Shown here piece by piece: positions 32,787 to 41,790 of a stretch of DNA of 64,000 nucleotides. Positions within the stretch are counted from its first letter, which is position 1. Every line of letters starts with the position of its first letter. The notes beneath the pieces were generated by a model. The model ran no database searches. It worked only from the letters and a program-made list of their open reading frames with translations, and had not been told where the DNA came from. Source of the DNA: a virus; the IMG/VR virus record IMGVR_UViG_3300009183_000002, positions 1 to 64,000 of that record. One strand, given 5' to 3'. Both the position numbers and the translations under genes were made by a program.

Positions 32787-33443
32787 TTAAAAACGCATGG
32801 GGTTAATGATGGACGGAACAAGCGATTTTATTAGTGCACTTTTCATGTCACCCAACAAAGACGAGGCTTGTTGATTGACAGCGTCAAGGCCAGGCTTGGA
32901 GGCCAGGCCAAGTGCTGCACCAAGGACTTCTTCCACGGAACGACGATCAGCTGATACAGGTGGCGGTGCCATAGGACCTGCTGCTTGTCCATCCAAGCCA
33001 AGACTGTTAAGTTGCCCAAGTACGTTGCGTGCTGCCTTAAAACGATTTTCGTCTTTAGGATCACCAGCTCTTTCAAAGTCACGCCTGAATACCAACGCAG
33101 ATTGCTCTGGTGATACCGCACCACGCAATGATTCAAGCGAACTTCTTTCCGGACCTTCTAACTCACTAATTAAAAAGTCTGCTTGCAAAGAGGGATCGCC
33201 TGGATCTTTTTTCCTTTGCTTAGCAAAGTTTACAAGATTAGCTTGCCTCCCACCGGTCCATTGCGCAAAACCATAACCGCCTTTGCCAAGGGGATTACCA
33301 ACTGCACCGCCTTCATTTACACGCGGATTAAAACCAGACTCTTGCGAAAAGTTACCAAGCACACCAGCAATCTGGGAATTGGTTAACTTAAGTCTTTCTT
33401 TTAGTTGCCGCGCAACAAGTGCTGCGTTGGGGTTGATGGTCAT
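32787..33443 (-). CDS. Phage tail lysozyme (virion-associated)
   Basis: 218 aa. Residues 10-125 match phage tail lysozyme (Phage_lysozyme2): LTNSQIAGVLGNFSQESGFN with the probable catalytic Glu in QESG, then GYGFAQWTGGRQANL. The C-terminal 90 residues are Ala/Pro/Ser-rich and may anchor it to the tail. Would locally open peptidoglycan during DNA entry. Confidence 0.8.
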   Translation of the reverse strand: MTINPNAALVARQLKERLKLTNSQIAGVLGNFSQESGFNPRVNEGGAVGNPLGKGGYGFAQWTGGRQANLVNFAKQRKKDPGDPSLQADFLISELEGPERSSLESLRGAVSPEQSALVFRRDFERAGDPKDENRFKAARNVLGQLNSLGLDGQAAGPMAPPPVSADRRSVEEVLGAALGLASKPGLDAVNQQASSLLGDMKSALIKSLVPSIINPMRF

Positions 33444-33450
33444 TGGCGCT

Positions 33451-33573
33451 CTATCCTCTTTCTCCTACCCAGTTTGATTCAGCTTTGAGACCAGGGGTAA
33501 AGACTGTTTGGGAAACCAGGAACAGACTTACGGTAGTAGCAAGACGCTTAACAAACTTAGGGCAGAGAATCAT
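33451..33573 (-). CDS. Tiny putative secreted peptide
   Basis: 40 aa, ATG 33573 to TAG 33451, in an otherwise empty 234-nt gap (33444-33677). Basic start (PKFVKR), hydrophobic core (LATTVSLFLVSQTVF) and a possible signal peptidase site near LKAES. No Shine-Dalgarno seen, so moderate confidence. Confidence 0.4.
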   Translation of the reverse strand: MILCPKFVKRLATTVSLFLVSQTVFTPGLKAESNWVGERG

Positions 33574-33677
33574 CGGTTTAATGCAACAACACTGGTCACC
33601 GTGAATCAAAAAGATTCGTCATCCAGTAGGTGGGCTTACGTGCAGAACACTGCCAAGTGATCTTAGTCTATCAAAGG

Positions 33678-34682
33678 TTACTTGATGCGTTGGTTGTACG
33701 CCTGACGCAGGAGACCTCTCGTCGTTTCATCAATATTTGCAAATTTAGCATTTGCTTTCACTGGGTTTGTCCAGTAGTCCGTGATGTTAGCTGGTAATGT
33801 TTCACTAAATGCACCAGGAGCAACCGCAGACCCTACTGTGGCTGGATTAAAGCCTGTAATAGCAACTTGCGGTGCGCTGGCTCCATAGTTCATCTCAATG
33901 CCTGGCATGGCGCTTGCTGCGGGCATTGCAAAGGAACTGGCGGGCATCTTACCAATGATCCCTGTGATAGGGCTTAGGTTTTGGAATGCTGTGGCTACGT
34001 CAGAATAACCGGTCTGCCCAGGCTTCATCTTGGCTGCCAACTGTGGGTTGGTTTGCGCCCAGATTTGCATTCCAATCTTTTCTCTTTCATCACCCGTAGC
34101 AGCGTTGTACTGCTTGGACAGTTCCGCAACCTGGTACTTTTTGAACAGAGGATCCTGCTCAGTTAGTTGCCGGGCACGTTCTTTTTCTGCTGCGTAGGCA
34201 CGATCAGCAATTCCGCTATTATCTGTATTTGTTTTAGGAAAATATTTACCAACAGCTTGAGCGCTTTGTACTAAATCTGAACCAGTCACAGGTTTGCTTG
34301 GATCAAAGCCAGGGGGGTTATATTGCCCCAACCGTACACCACCCGAAGATGATGACAACGGATTTTGCCCACCCGTAAGACTGTTTACCAAACGTGCGGG
34401 GGCAGAGAGTGCTTCTCTAACACGATCAGTAAATAATTGGCCTTGAGGTGTTTTACGAAAGCCGGTCCAAGCGTTTGCACCAGCATTAAGAAGTGATGCA
34501 TAAACACTTGATTGGCCAAGAGTATTTACGAGACCACCAACTCCTCCAGCACCGCTTCCCGATCCACCAGGGGCTGCTCTTCCTGCAGACACAGAAGAAG
34601 GAGCACCGGCCTGTGTTCTTAACCTATCCATACGAATATCGTATGAACTGGGAGAATTTCGACCAACAGTTACATTAGCCAT
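33678..34682 (-). CDS. Virion protein, Gly/Ala/Pro-rich
   Basis: 334 aa from ATG 34682, which overlaps the previous stop (TAATG); a TTG 9 nt upstream is less likely. Gly/Ser-rich N-terminus, then a helical charged middle (AYAAEKERARQLTEQDPLFK) and an Ala/Pro/Met-rich C-terminus. Placed between head-tail and tail-lysozyme genes; likely a tail or ejection protein. Confidence 0.65.
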   Translation of the reverse strand: MANVTVGRNSPSSYDIRMDRLRTQAGAPSSVSAGRAAPGGSGSGAGGVGGLVNTLGQSSVYASLLNAGANAWTGFRKTPQGQLFTDRVREALSAPARLVNSLTGGQNPLSSSSGGVRLGQYNPPGFDPSKPVTGSDLVQSAQAVGKYFPKTNTDNSGIADRAYAAEKERARQLTEQDPLFKKYQVAELSKQYNAATGDEREKIGMQIWAQTNPQLAAKMKPGQTGYSDVATAFQNLSPITGIIGKMPASSFAMPAASAMPGIEMNYGASAPQVAITGFNPATVGSAVAPGAFSETLPANITDYWTNPVKANAKFANIDETTRGLLRQAYNQRIK

Positions 34683-35143
34683 TACCGCCAAACCTCATGA
34701 AGATAGATACGTGAACCCACTGCCGTGTCAGCGGGGCCAGGGAGTGCCTGGATAAATTCAGCGCCAGAGCGCTCATAACGATAACGAGCTTGGTACGGAT
34801 CCTTGTAGTTAGGTACGTAAAGGATACCGGCAAGACGGTTGGTTTCGTAAAGATAAATCTCGTCCCAAACCTTGAGTGCTTCCCTAGCATTACTTGATCG
34901 AATAGTACGATCAACGTCACCAGCAATGTTCTCAATACGAGTAGAAGGCGAAGTCGCTACCTCAGTCTTTTTTTCTGCGGTATCACAGCGTCCGATTTGA
35001 ATAGCAATCTTGTCATAGAAGTATGAATCCGGAATCGTATTCATACCTTCTTCCAGACGGGCGTAGTCGCCCGCTGGAACAGACACAGTGAAGTACCCCA
35101 AATGGTACCTAACTCTGCTCTTGTCGAAATCCGACAGCTGCAC
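34682..35143 (-). CDS. Probable head-tail adaptor/completion protein
   Basis: 153 aa. LSDFDKSRVRYHLGYFTVSV at the start and YETNRLAGILYVPNYKDPYQ near the end; no catalytic motif. Its size and position downstream of the capsid block fit a head-completion or adaptor protein. Coupled to the next gene by TAATG. Family not named. Confidence 0.6.
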   Translation of the reverse strand: MQLSDFDKSRVRYHLGYFTVSVPAGDYARLEEGMNTIPDSYFYDKIAIQIGRCDTAEKKTEVATSPSTRIENIAGDVDRTIRSSNAREALKVWDEIYLYETNRLAGILYVPNYKDPYQARYRYERSGAEFIQALPGPADTAVGSRIYLHEVWR

Positions 35144-35182
35144 TTCTATGTCTCCTTATCTTTCAATTATAAAAGCAAGTAA

Positions 35183-35902
35183 TCAACCAAAGATTCCCTG
35201 AAAGTAATCTCCACTTGCGGCTGAACGACCGCTAAGAAAAGGATCGTTTGTTGCATAAGAAGACAAGAAACTAGACGGATTTAAAGCCTGGGAAATTAAA
35301 CCGCCGACCACCTGCTCTTTTAACTGTTGCTCCAGGGTTTTCTCAGGCTTCTCTTGAGCTTGCCTGCCATATAAGAAAGCTTTTAGAAGGTCTTCGGTAC
35401 GTGTGTCTTGACTACTGGAAGCCGTTTGTGCTGCAACCGGTGAATCTGTGGCACGTGTGGTTGCGGCATCTGGTACTTTGTCGAGATGAAATGTATCTAG
35501 CTGATAAGGACCAGTGCGTAATGAAGAAACGTTACCGGCTGCTCCTGCATTCATGTTGGTTGCAACAGAGCCAGTGCCACGGTAACGTAACTGGGTACCA
35601 GGGGCAAAGGCAATATCCATCCCTTGGTGATCTGTAGATGCACCTGCTTTTGGTGCTTTGCGAGGACCCATCTCGCTTGTGACCGTACCAGCGGGATTCA
35701 ATTTAAAACCTTGCTGCTCCGATCCATACAACGGAGACCAGTTTTTACTCCCAGGGGTTAATACTTCTAGATATTGTCCAACATCTTTGCGTGCAATATC
35801 TAAAGGAATCTGCTTTCCATCTTTTTTCAAACCAAAATGAAAGTGCGGACCGGTAGCTGTACCCGTTGCCCCCTGGGTTCCAAGATTTAAATAACTTGCC
35901 AT
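35183..35902 (-). CDS. M23-like protein with permuted zinc motifs
   Basis: 239 aa. GTATGPHFHFGL (HxH at 20-22) is the C-terminal half of a LytM/M23 peptidase, and DHQGMDIAFAPGT (H92, D96; HxxxD) the N-terminal half, but they occur in reverse order. It is either circularly permuted or made of two partial M23 copies. The C-terminal 80 residues are Gln/Lys/Ser-rich and probably tail-associated. Likely a virion murein peptidase. First gene after a terminator. Confidence 0.65.
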   Translation of the reverse strand: MASYLNLGTQGATGTATGPHFHFGLKKDGKQIPLDIARKDVGQYLEVLTPGSKNWSPLYGSEQQGFKLNPAGTVTSEMGPRKAPKAGASTDHQGMDIAFAPGTQLRYRGTGSVATNMNAGAAGNVSSLRTGPYQLDTFHLDKVPDAATTRATDSPVAAQTASSSQDTRTEDLLKAFLYGRQAQEKPEKTLEQQLKEQVVGGLISQALNPSSFLSSYATNDPFLSGRSAASGDYFQGIFG

Positions 35903-35928
35903 TATCGTTTTATTTTCAATTCTAAAAT

Positions 35929-35952
35929 AAAAAACCCCCGGTTTCCCAGGGG
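35929..35952 (-). terminator. Rho-independent terminator after the capsid operon
   Basis: Minus-strand stem CCCCTGG/CCGGGGG (7 pairs, one G-T) with a GAAA tetraloop, then at least six T. It lies between the HhH gene (35972) and the M23 gene (35902), so the high-level capsid transcript probably ends here. Confidence 0.8.
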
Positions 35953-35971
35953 CTGTTGAAGGAGATGAGTG

Positions 35972-36382
35972 TTACACCCGAATAAGGTCGGCGGCCAAGA
36001 GGGAGTCCCAATCAACACGCTTGATTTGCTTCAGCTGTTCGAGATTATTAAATCTTTCACCCGACAAGGACATCTGTAGATCTTTGATCTCACGGGCTGT
36101 CTTAAGGCCGATACCCTTGACATGATCTGCGATCATCTGGGCAGTAGCTGAATTTACATTCAGCCTGTGATCAGGCGGGAAATTGCGAGGTTCCTCTTTG
36201 GCTGCCTTATCCTTTACTTGAAGAGTCTTCACCTTTTTGGTGGCCTCTTCATCGGGACTTAGTTCGGTCTTGTAAGCGGTAAAAAGGCGACCGTCTTGGT
36301 CTTCAACCATTGACCAATCGCCATTGTCAAACTCACTAATAACCTTGACGCGAGCACCCGTTTTCTTATGTTGATAAAGCAT
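35972..36382 (-). CDS. Helix-hairpin-helix (ComEA-like) protein
   Basis: 136 aa. N-terminal SH3-like part (GARVKVISEFDNGDWSMVED), Lys/Glu linker, then HhH DNA-binding motif LNVNSATAQMIADHVKGIGL followed by KTAREIKDL. Unusual in a capsid operon; may bind DNA near the portal or serve as a minor head protein. Last gene before the terminator. Confidence 0.7.
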   Translation of the reverse strand: MLYQHKKTGARVKVISEFDNGDWSMVEDQDGRLFTAYKTELSPDEEATKKVKTLQVKDKAAKEEPRNFPPDHRLNVNSATAQMIADHVKGIGLKTAREIKDLQMSLSGERFNNLEQLKQIKRVDWDSLLAADLIRV

Positions 36383-36423
36383 TTGAGACCAGGAAGTAAT
36401 TCACTGGTCTCAGTTTAGCTTAA

Positions 36424-37239
36424 TCAGCTGACGGTGCGGTTAGTCAGATAGGCTTCGATATCTTCGTAGCCAGGAGCAACGTCAGGTTGGACGTAGCACA
36501 CTTCAACAACCAGGTAGCCAACACGGCCAGCGGCGGAGTCGCCACTAGAGATGTAGAAACCACCAGCGGTAGAACCTGAAGTGTTTGCGCTTGCCTTGGA
36601 GAACACCTGAACGGTAGTGGAAGCAGCAACGCCATAGTAGGCGGTACCAGGACCAGGGACCGTACCAGCAGCACCAGTAGAGGTGATGAAAGGATCGGTG
36701 CTAAGGGCGGTTGAGCCAGCAGCAAAGAAGATTTCACCAGCTTGCGTACCAGAAGTAGTGGATACCAGGTTTGCCTGGAACACACCTTCGCCAACACCAG
36801 AGGCGGCGGTAGGGAGGCTGCTGACGGAGCGACCCACGGAGATCACGTTACCCGTAGCGTTGTAGATACCAGAAGCAACACGACCATCACCCCAGCCAGA
36901 AGCCACGGAGATAGCGGTGCGGTACACATAACCAGTGCTTGTGGAACTACCTGAGATCACCATGCCGGTGATGTCGGTACGCGTATCGTCTTGACGATAA
37001 GGAGAAGGAACGATAATCGAAGCAACGGCAACGGGACCGCTACCAGAAGTTGCGGTAACGGGGACATAACCACGTTGTTGGAAATAACGATAGCCGGGGA
37101 CGGCCAGCACAGAAGTGGGGCCGCCTATGGTGCTATCGGTGGTTCCGTCGACAGGGTTGGCGTCGGTATTTTTGTACCAACCGTTTAAAGCATTTACCCA
37201 GTTACCGGGATAAATCTTTTTAGCAGACAAGTAAGTCAT
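36424..37239 (-). CDS. Capsid decoration or head structural protein
   Basis: 271 aa, beta-rich, Gly/Ser/Thr/Val-rich (SGSSTSTGYVYRTAISVASG), no transmembrane segment. Lies 28 nt downstream of the major capsid gene in the same operon, typical of decoration or head-fibre proteins. Confidence 0.65.
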   Translation of the reverse strand: MTYLSAKKIYPGNWVNALNGWYKNTDANPVDGTTDSTIGGPTSVLAVPGYRYFQQRGYVPVTATSGSGPVAVASIIVPSPYRQDDTRTDITGMVISGSSTSTGYVYRTAISVASGWGDGRVASGIYNATGNVISVGRSVSSLPTAASGVGEGVFQANLVSTTSGTQAGEIFFAAGSTALSTDPFITSTGAAGTVPGPGTAYYGVAASTTVQVFSKASANTSGSTAGGFYISSGDSAAGRVGYLVVEVCYVQPDVAPGYEDIEAYLTNRTVS

Positions 37240-37267
37240 TTATTTTTCCTAAAGTTATTGTTGATTA

Positions 37268-38428
37268 TCAAACGATGCCGTCGTCAGAAACGAAGCTGAA
37301 TGCAGTGGTGACGAAATCTTTGTTCAGAATTTCAAAACCAGCATACAGTTGCCAAATCAAGATGATAAAGCGGCTGAAGTCATCGTTGTTGTTGATGAGC
37401 ACCTGAGCATTAGGACCGCCAATGCCAACGCCAATTGCCTGAGGACCAAAGAAGTAACCTTGGGCAATTTCTTGTTGGGCAAAGGTGCTGGCGTTAAAGC
37501 TAGCGTTAATGGTGCGGTTGGGGAAGTTAGTCGATTCGAAGAACTTCACACCTTCAAACTGAACACCAGTAGGCATTACAGGTTCGCCAGCCAAGAAGTA
37601 GGCTTGACCAGCCTGAGGGCCTTGGTAGAAGCTAGCGTTGTTAGGCATCATGGGGTTACCCATGTACATGCCTTGGCCAGGGTTACCAGCGTAACGAGCA
37701 ATCTCACGGAAGTCAGGATCACGACGCAGGTGCATCATGAAGGTGGGATCGCAAATACAACGATACAGACCGTCTGCGTAGGTAGGAGTGTTGCGCTTGC
37801 GCAGGTCCTTAACAACAGTCAGAAGGTCGGTACGCACAGAGAACTGCTGAAGATCAGCGGTGTACTCAGTGCTGGTATAAGAAATAGAACCGTTGGCAGC
37901 CTTGGTCTTGCCACCAGGGAAGTAGTAACCACCTTGAGTTGTAGAAGCTTGACCGTTGGCTTCTGCTTTTGACAGTTCGTCAATAAAGACGCGGTCACGC
38001 CACCGACGATAGTCATCAAGCAGCGTGAGGCTACCGATGGACTGGTGGAACATATTCAGGTTGCCGGTGTCGAGCAGCAGACGCTGAGCGGTCACCAGGG
38101 TTTCCCGAGCAATCTTGAAGGTGCTGGGCTGGGTAGGATCACCGGGGTCCGCAGGGCCAGTGTATTCCTTAAGCACCACCAGGACTTTCTCCTTGGTGAT
38201 GTTACGGCTGTTGGCGCTACCAATGGTTTGGTCGGCAATACGCTCGCGGCTGTCCTTAGTACCAGGGGTGCCCCAGAACTTGTAGCGATCCAGCTGAACG
38301 GTTTGACCAGGCTGACGAGTGAAGTCGTGAACGACTACGGGCTCAACAGCCATCTCAGCAATGTAAGCGGGGTGGGGACGATAAAGTTCCGCACCCAGGA
38401 TTTTTGGAAAATCGTTATCAATAAACAC
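37268..38428 (-). CDS. Major capsid protein
   Basis: 386 aa, HK97-fold capsid by order and composition. Family-like segments: QTVQLDRYKFWGTPG, CICDPTFMMHLRRDPDFREI and NDDFSRFIILIWQLYAGFEIL, resembling the N4 gp56/Phage_capsid_4 group. Downstream of the portal and scaffold genes with a 121-nt leader that probably holds its own promoter. No protease gene is evident near it. Confidence 0.85.
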   Translation of the reverse strand: MFIDNDFPKILGAELYRPHPAYIAEMAVEPVVVHDFTRQPGQTVQLDRYKFWGTPGTKDSRERIADQTIGSANSRNITKEKVLVVLKEYTGPADPGDPTQPSTFKIARETLVTAQRLLLDTGNLNMFHQSIGSLTLLDDYRRWRDRVFIDELSKAEANGQASTTQGGYYFPGGKTKAANGSISYTSTEYTADLQQFSVRTDLLTVVKDLRKRNTPTYADGLYRCICDPTFMMHLRRDPDFREIARYAGNPGQGMYMGNPMMPNNASFYQGPQAGQAYFLAGEPVMPTGVQFEGVKFFESTNFPNRTINASFNASTFAQQEIAQGYFFGPQAIGVGIGGPNAQVLINNNDDFSRFIILIWQLYAGFEILNKDFVTTAFSFVSDDGIV

Positions 38429-38549
38429 TTTGTTCTATCCTCCAGTGTCGCAGGAAATGTTTTTAACGGGTGAAAGATTCAGACATTATCATGTCTTATC
38501 TAACATAAATTTTAGCAGTCGGTAATTTACTAGAACTACCGACTAACTA

Positions 38550-39521
38550 TCACTCCATTACAAACAGTTTGTTTGCAACGGTTTGAGGTTGTGCTTGATT
38601 CAGAAGACGCCATGCGTTCTGAGGATCGCGGTTCATTTGCTCATTGAAACCACCCCAGAAATTCTCGGGTGCTTGGGGAGCAGCAGCGGTGGGAGGGGCA
38701 GGGAACTGGCCCATCTGAGGTTGTCCCACAGCCTGAGTCGGATACCCACGAGTCTCCAGTTGAGCTTCGTTTTCGTACACGGGATAAGGACCTTCAGGTC
38801 CAAAGAACTTCAGCGTGTAGTCGCTAAGTACGTCGGGATTGGTCAGAATCTCGTTATAGGCCAGGTTCTCCTGGTGCTCGTTGACCGCAAAATTAGCGTA
38901 ACCAACGATTGTGTCAGTTGCGCGGTTTCCCCACGCGACCGCGCTGTCCAGCATCCCTTCCAGATTTAGGGCGTAGTTGTTCAGAACTGCCGGAGCTTCG
39001 ATCCCGAACGCGTCCATTACTTGGCGGCTTTCCTGGCTCATTCCCACCAGGTCCGCGACGTCCGCTAAGGACGGAGTCGAGGAGGTTTGGGAATAGTTGG
39101 GCGAGGATACCTGGTTGGGAGACCAAGTCAGCGGAGCCGATTGTGGCGTAAACTGGCTGCTGGGTTGTCCGTAATTGGCCGGGGTATACGCTGTCGTCGG
39201 CTGCGACTGTTGACCCTGGAATGGGGATTGGACTGGAGCGCTCAGCAGATTCACCACCTTGTTGAACGCCGACTCCCAAGGATTCCCCGCCGAGTCCGCC
39301 ACCGGTTGGGATTGGGGGGCGTACTGAGTAGGGGCTGATTGGTAGCTGGGGGCTGCCTGAGGTACCGCCTGGGGGTAACTCATACCCACTTGATAAGCCT
39401 GCGGAGCTGCCTGGTAGCTTGCCGGTGCTGCTTGTGGTGCTGCCACCACGTAGCTGCTCGGAGCGACGGCTGCTGGTGCTTGGCTCGTCTGTGGGATCGA
39501 TTGGACGATAGCGTCCTGCAT
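38550..39521 (-). CDS. Scaffold-like protein, overlapping the portal
   Basis: 323 aa. ATG 39521 has AGGAG 8 nt upstream. The first 150 residues are Gln/Ala/Pro/Ser-rich and repetitive (VVAAPQAAPASYQAAPQAYQ); the C-terminal half is helical (SLADVADLVGMSQESRQVMD), as in scaffolding proteins between portal and capsid genes. The first 608 nt lie inside the portal frame. Strong Shine-Dalgarno and position argue it is real. Confidence 0.75.
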   Translation of the reverse strand: MQDAIVQSIPQTSQAPAAVAPSSYVVAAPQAAPASYQAAPQAYQVGMSYPQAVPQAAPSYQSAPTQYAPQSQPVADSAGNPWESAFNKVVNLLSAPVQSPFQGQQSQPTTAYTPANYGQPSSQFTPQSAPLTWSPNQVSSPNYSQTSSTPSLADVADLVGMSQESRQVMDAFGIEAPAVLNNYALNLEGMLDSAVAWGNRATDTIVGYANFAVNEHQENLAYNEILTNPDVLSDYTLKFFGPEGPYPVYENEAQLETRGYPTQAVGQPQMGQFPAPPTAAAPQAPENFWGGFNEQMNRDPQNAWRLLNQAQPQTVANKLFVME

Positions 39522-41271
39522 AACTCATCTCCTTTTGTAGAGCTTCTAAAGTGCGATACAGATATGGAGTTAAATCCAATCTCGGATCCGCAGCCATCGG
39601 TAAATCCGGTGATTGCGGGTGAGGGGTCTGCATCATGCCCCCCACAAGGCGAGCAAACTGAGAATAAGCACTCTGCAGTTCGCCTACCATCCTGAATGGG
39701 AAGCCTGATAGCATCCCGGCCCTTTCTTCATCCGTCTTAGACGGGAAGAGGTATTTCAGTGCTTCAATGCTATCAACACCTAATTCTTGCAGATTTCGCA
39801 CAACAATGGAGTTGTTTAGCGTATCTTGCGTGGAATCTTCGTAGACAGGACCCAACCAACGCCATTGCATTGTCACGTCACCATCTGGAATTAAACCAAG
39901 AACACCTGGCGGAATCTGTTGAGTTTTAAGACAAGCCATCATTAACTGCTTGACTTGGCCCTCAAACATACTCATTGCATCGTCGTAGGCCATGATGTCC
40001 TCCTGTGACGCATTCTCTGGTAGCTCCAGGGGGCGCTCAAGTCCTGCAGCTGCCGCAAGCGTCTCACGGAACATGCGTTCTTCTTGGAAAATAATCAGCT
40101 CCAAACAACGGCAAACACCATAGCTATAAATAGCAGTTGCTTTTTTCTTTGACGTAGCTGAAACGCGACCAAACAACGATTTGTATTCAGTTGCGGTTAC
40201 GCCTGCAGAAATTGATAGCTCGTCTACGCCACCAAGTGCTGTACGAATTTCTTCCCTGTACTGACGTGCAAAAGAATTTTGATCACCTGAAATTGCATCT
40301 GGAACAATGTAACCAACTCGGTCGTTTGGTTCCAGGTTGGCAATCACCCTAGGTACTCGGATCTGACCATCAACACCACGGGAGATTGGATCAGCTTTAA
40401 ACCTTGACTGGCTTAATGCACCGCTACCAGTAAAACCTGAGTTAGCCGCAATAGACGGACGCTGTACCACGGAGTCACCACCAGACTCCATCAGGTCTGT
40501 CTTGGGACGAGAAGACAAGAGTGTCGGGTTACCAAAGAACTGTACGTTCTTCCGCATGTTGCGAACCATGTCGTCATGCGTACAGATGTGATTGGCTAGT
40601 GCGTCAAATTCACCAACGCCTTCTGTAGAGAAACCCTTGGGGTTGTTAAAGATCTCAACGCAAGGAATAAAACCAAGCGTATTTTTAAACGTTTTAGTTT
40701 TTCCGGTCAGTACTTGGTAATTAGTATCAAATGAAAGCTCAGCTTCTGAGTGAGTTTCTTCAATTGTTTTACGTTTAATTGAAAGACGAATATAACGCTT
40801 AGCCCCTCCGCGTCCCATGGATGCTTGACCACCTAAGTTGGTGGTCTCAATATCTTGCTGATAGCCAAAGCCCTGGCGGACTTTGTAGCTATAGATAATT
40901 ACAACTTCGTCCAGTTCACCGTCAACGTTATAGAAGCTGCGATACTCGTGCTTACGGAAATAATAAAGACGATAATTGTTTTCAGTAGGACGGATATAAA
41001 AAAGACCCTGGCCATCACAAAGAAAATAATCCCAGAGCGAATCCAAGCGTGTATCAATTTGATTGTATTTGATTACGCGTTCAATAAAATCTTTGCGTTG
41101 ATTACCAAAATTATCTTGCGCAGGAAAAAATTCAACACCCTGACGGATGCCAAACAATTTCATCTGTGCCAGGTGTGACGCAACAATGCCTGTATCAATT
41201 GCTGCCCCACCATCCTTTTCCAGGTAAGAGTCAACAATTTCTTTAAGTCTGGCTTTCGCGTCTACAGCCAT
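38914..41271 (-). CDS. Portal protein with long overprinted C-terminus
   Basis: 785 aa. The first about 590 residues are a portal: RQYREEIRTALGGVDELSIS, TATEYKSLFGR and the helical stem that follows fit podovirus-like portals. The last about 200 residues are Gly/Ser/Pro-rich with no homology seen and coincide exactly with the overlap by the scaffold-like ORF. Either a genuine dual-coding extension, or a frame left open by composition. Forms the dodecameric DNA channel and contacts terminase. Confidence 0.85.
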   Translation of the reverse strand: MAVDAKARLKEIVDSYLEKDGGAAIDTGIVASHLAQMKLFGIRQGVEFFPAQDNFGNQRKDFIERVIKYNQIDTRLDSLWDYFLCDGQGLFYIRPTENNYRLYYFRKHEYRSFYNVDGELDEVVIIYSYKVRQGFGYQQDIETTNLGGQASMGRGGAKRYIRLSIKRKTIEETHSEAELSFDTNYQVLTGKTKTFKNTLGFIPCVEIFNNPKGFSTEGVGEFDALANHICTHDDMVRNMRKNVQFFGNPTLLSSRPKTDLMESGGDSVVQRPSIAANSGFTGSGALSQSRFKADPISRGVDGQIRVPRVIANLEPNDRVGYIVPDAISGDQNSFARQYREEIRTALGGVDELSISAGVTATEYKSLFGRVSATSKKKATAIYSYGVCRCLELIIFQEERMFRETLAAAAGLERPLELPENASQEDIMAYDDAMSMFEGQVKQLMMACLKTQQIPPGVLGLIPDGDVTMQWRWLGPVYEDSTQDTLNNSIVVRNLQELGVDSIEALKYLFPSKTDEERAGMLSGFPFRMVGELQSAYSQFARLVGGMMQTPHPQSPDLPMAADPRLDLTPYLYRTLEALQKEMSYAGRYRPIDPTDEPSTSSRRSEQLRGGSTTSSTGKLPGSSAGLSSGYELPPGGTSGSPQLPISPYSVRPPIPTGGGLGGESLGVGVQQGGESAERSSPIPIPGSTVAADDSVYPGQLRTTQQPVYATIGSADLVSQPGILAQLFPNLLDSVLSGRRGPGGNEPGKPPSNGRVRDRSSGSSEQLRPKSGRDAGQRGRVGKPRN

Positions 41272-41282
41272 TAACTATTTGC

Positions 41283-41417
41283 CTATTTAGCTTTCTTGAT
41301 CTTAGCAGTCTTGGACTTTTTATGGAGGCAAAGCCAAGTTTTAAAATATGCAAGTTCAGCTGGGCTGTAAAGCTCAGGACTTTTCAATGCTTTTTTAACT
41401 AACTTCTTTGTCTTCAT
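41283..41417 (-). CDS. Tiny basic phage protein
   Basis: 44 aa, ATG 41417 to TAG 41283. KTKKLVKKALKSPELYSPAE followed by LAYFKTWLCLHKK and a Lys-rich end. Similar short basic proteins occur in cyanophages. Overlaps the preceding gene's stop by 4 nt and ends 12 nt before the portal start. Confidence 0.6.
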   Translation of the reverse strand: MKTKKLVKKALKSPELYSPAELAYFKTWLCLHKKSKTAKIKKAK

Positions 41418-41764
41418 GAGTAAACAGTTGATCTGGCAAAGCCTGCGGGAGCCTGACCAATTTGTGGTCCGCCATAAAAACCTGCAAAATTACCAGGGGC
41501 TCCTGGAGTCATGTTTGCAACGGCACTGTTTAAATTACTGGTACCAGCTAAAGGTAACTTGGGGCCACCACCAGGAGTAATACCTCTGCGTTCAAACTCT
41601 TCAAGGAGTTGTTGGTTCTCTGGCAGGTTCTGTTGCAAGCGGCGGATCTGTTCTTCAGAACGACCGCCTAACGCTCCCGGTCCTTGTTGAATTACGTGAT
41701 TAAAACCACCAGCTAAAAGATTGCCGGGTGCCCCTGGAACATTGGTAGTACCTGAGTAATACAT
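41414..41764 (-). CDS. Hypothetical Gly/Pro-rich late protein
   Basis: 116 aa. Gly/Pro-rich ends around a helical middle (EEQIRRLQQNLPENQQLLEE). Between the AbrB-like and portal genes. Function unknown; could be a minor virion protein. Confidence 0.6.
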   Translation of the reverse strand: MYYSGTTNVPGAPGNLLAGGFNHVIQQGPGALGGRSEEQIRRLQQNLPENQQLLEEFERRGITPGGGPKLPLAGTSNLNSAVANMTPGAPGNFAGFYGGPQIGQAPAGFARSTVYS

Positions 41765-41790
41765 TTCTACGCTTCCTGTATTGATGTATT

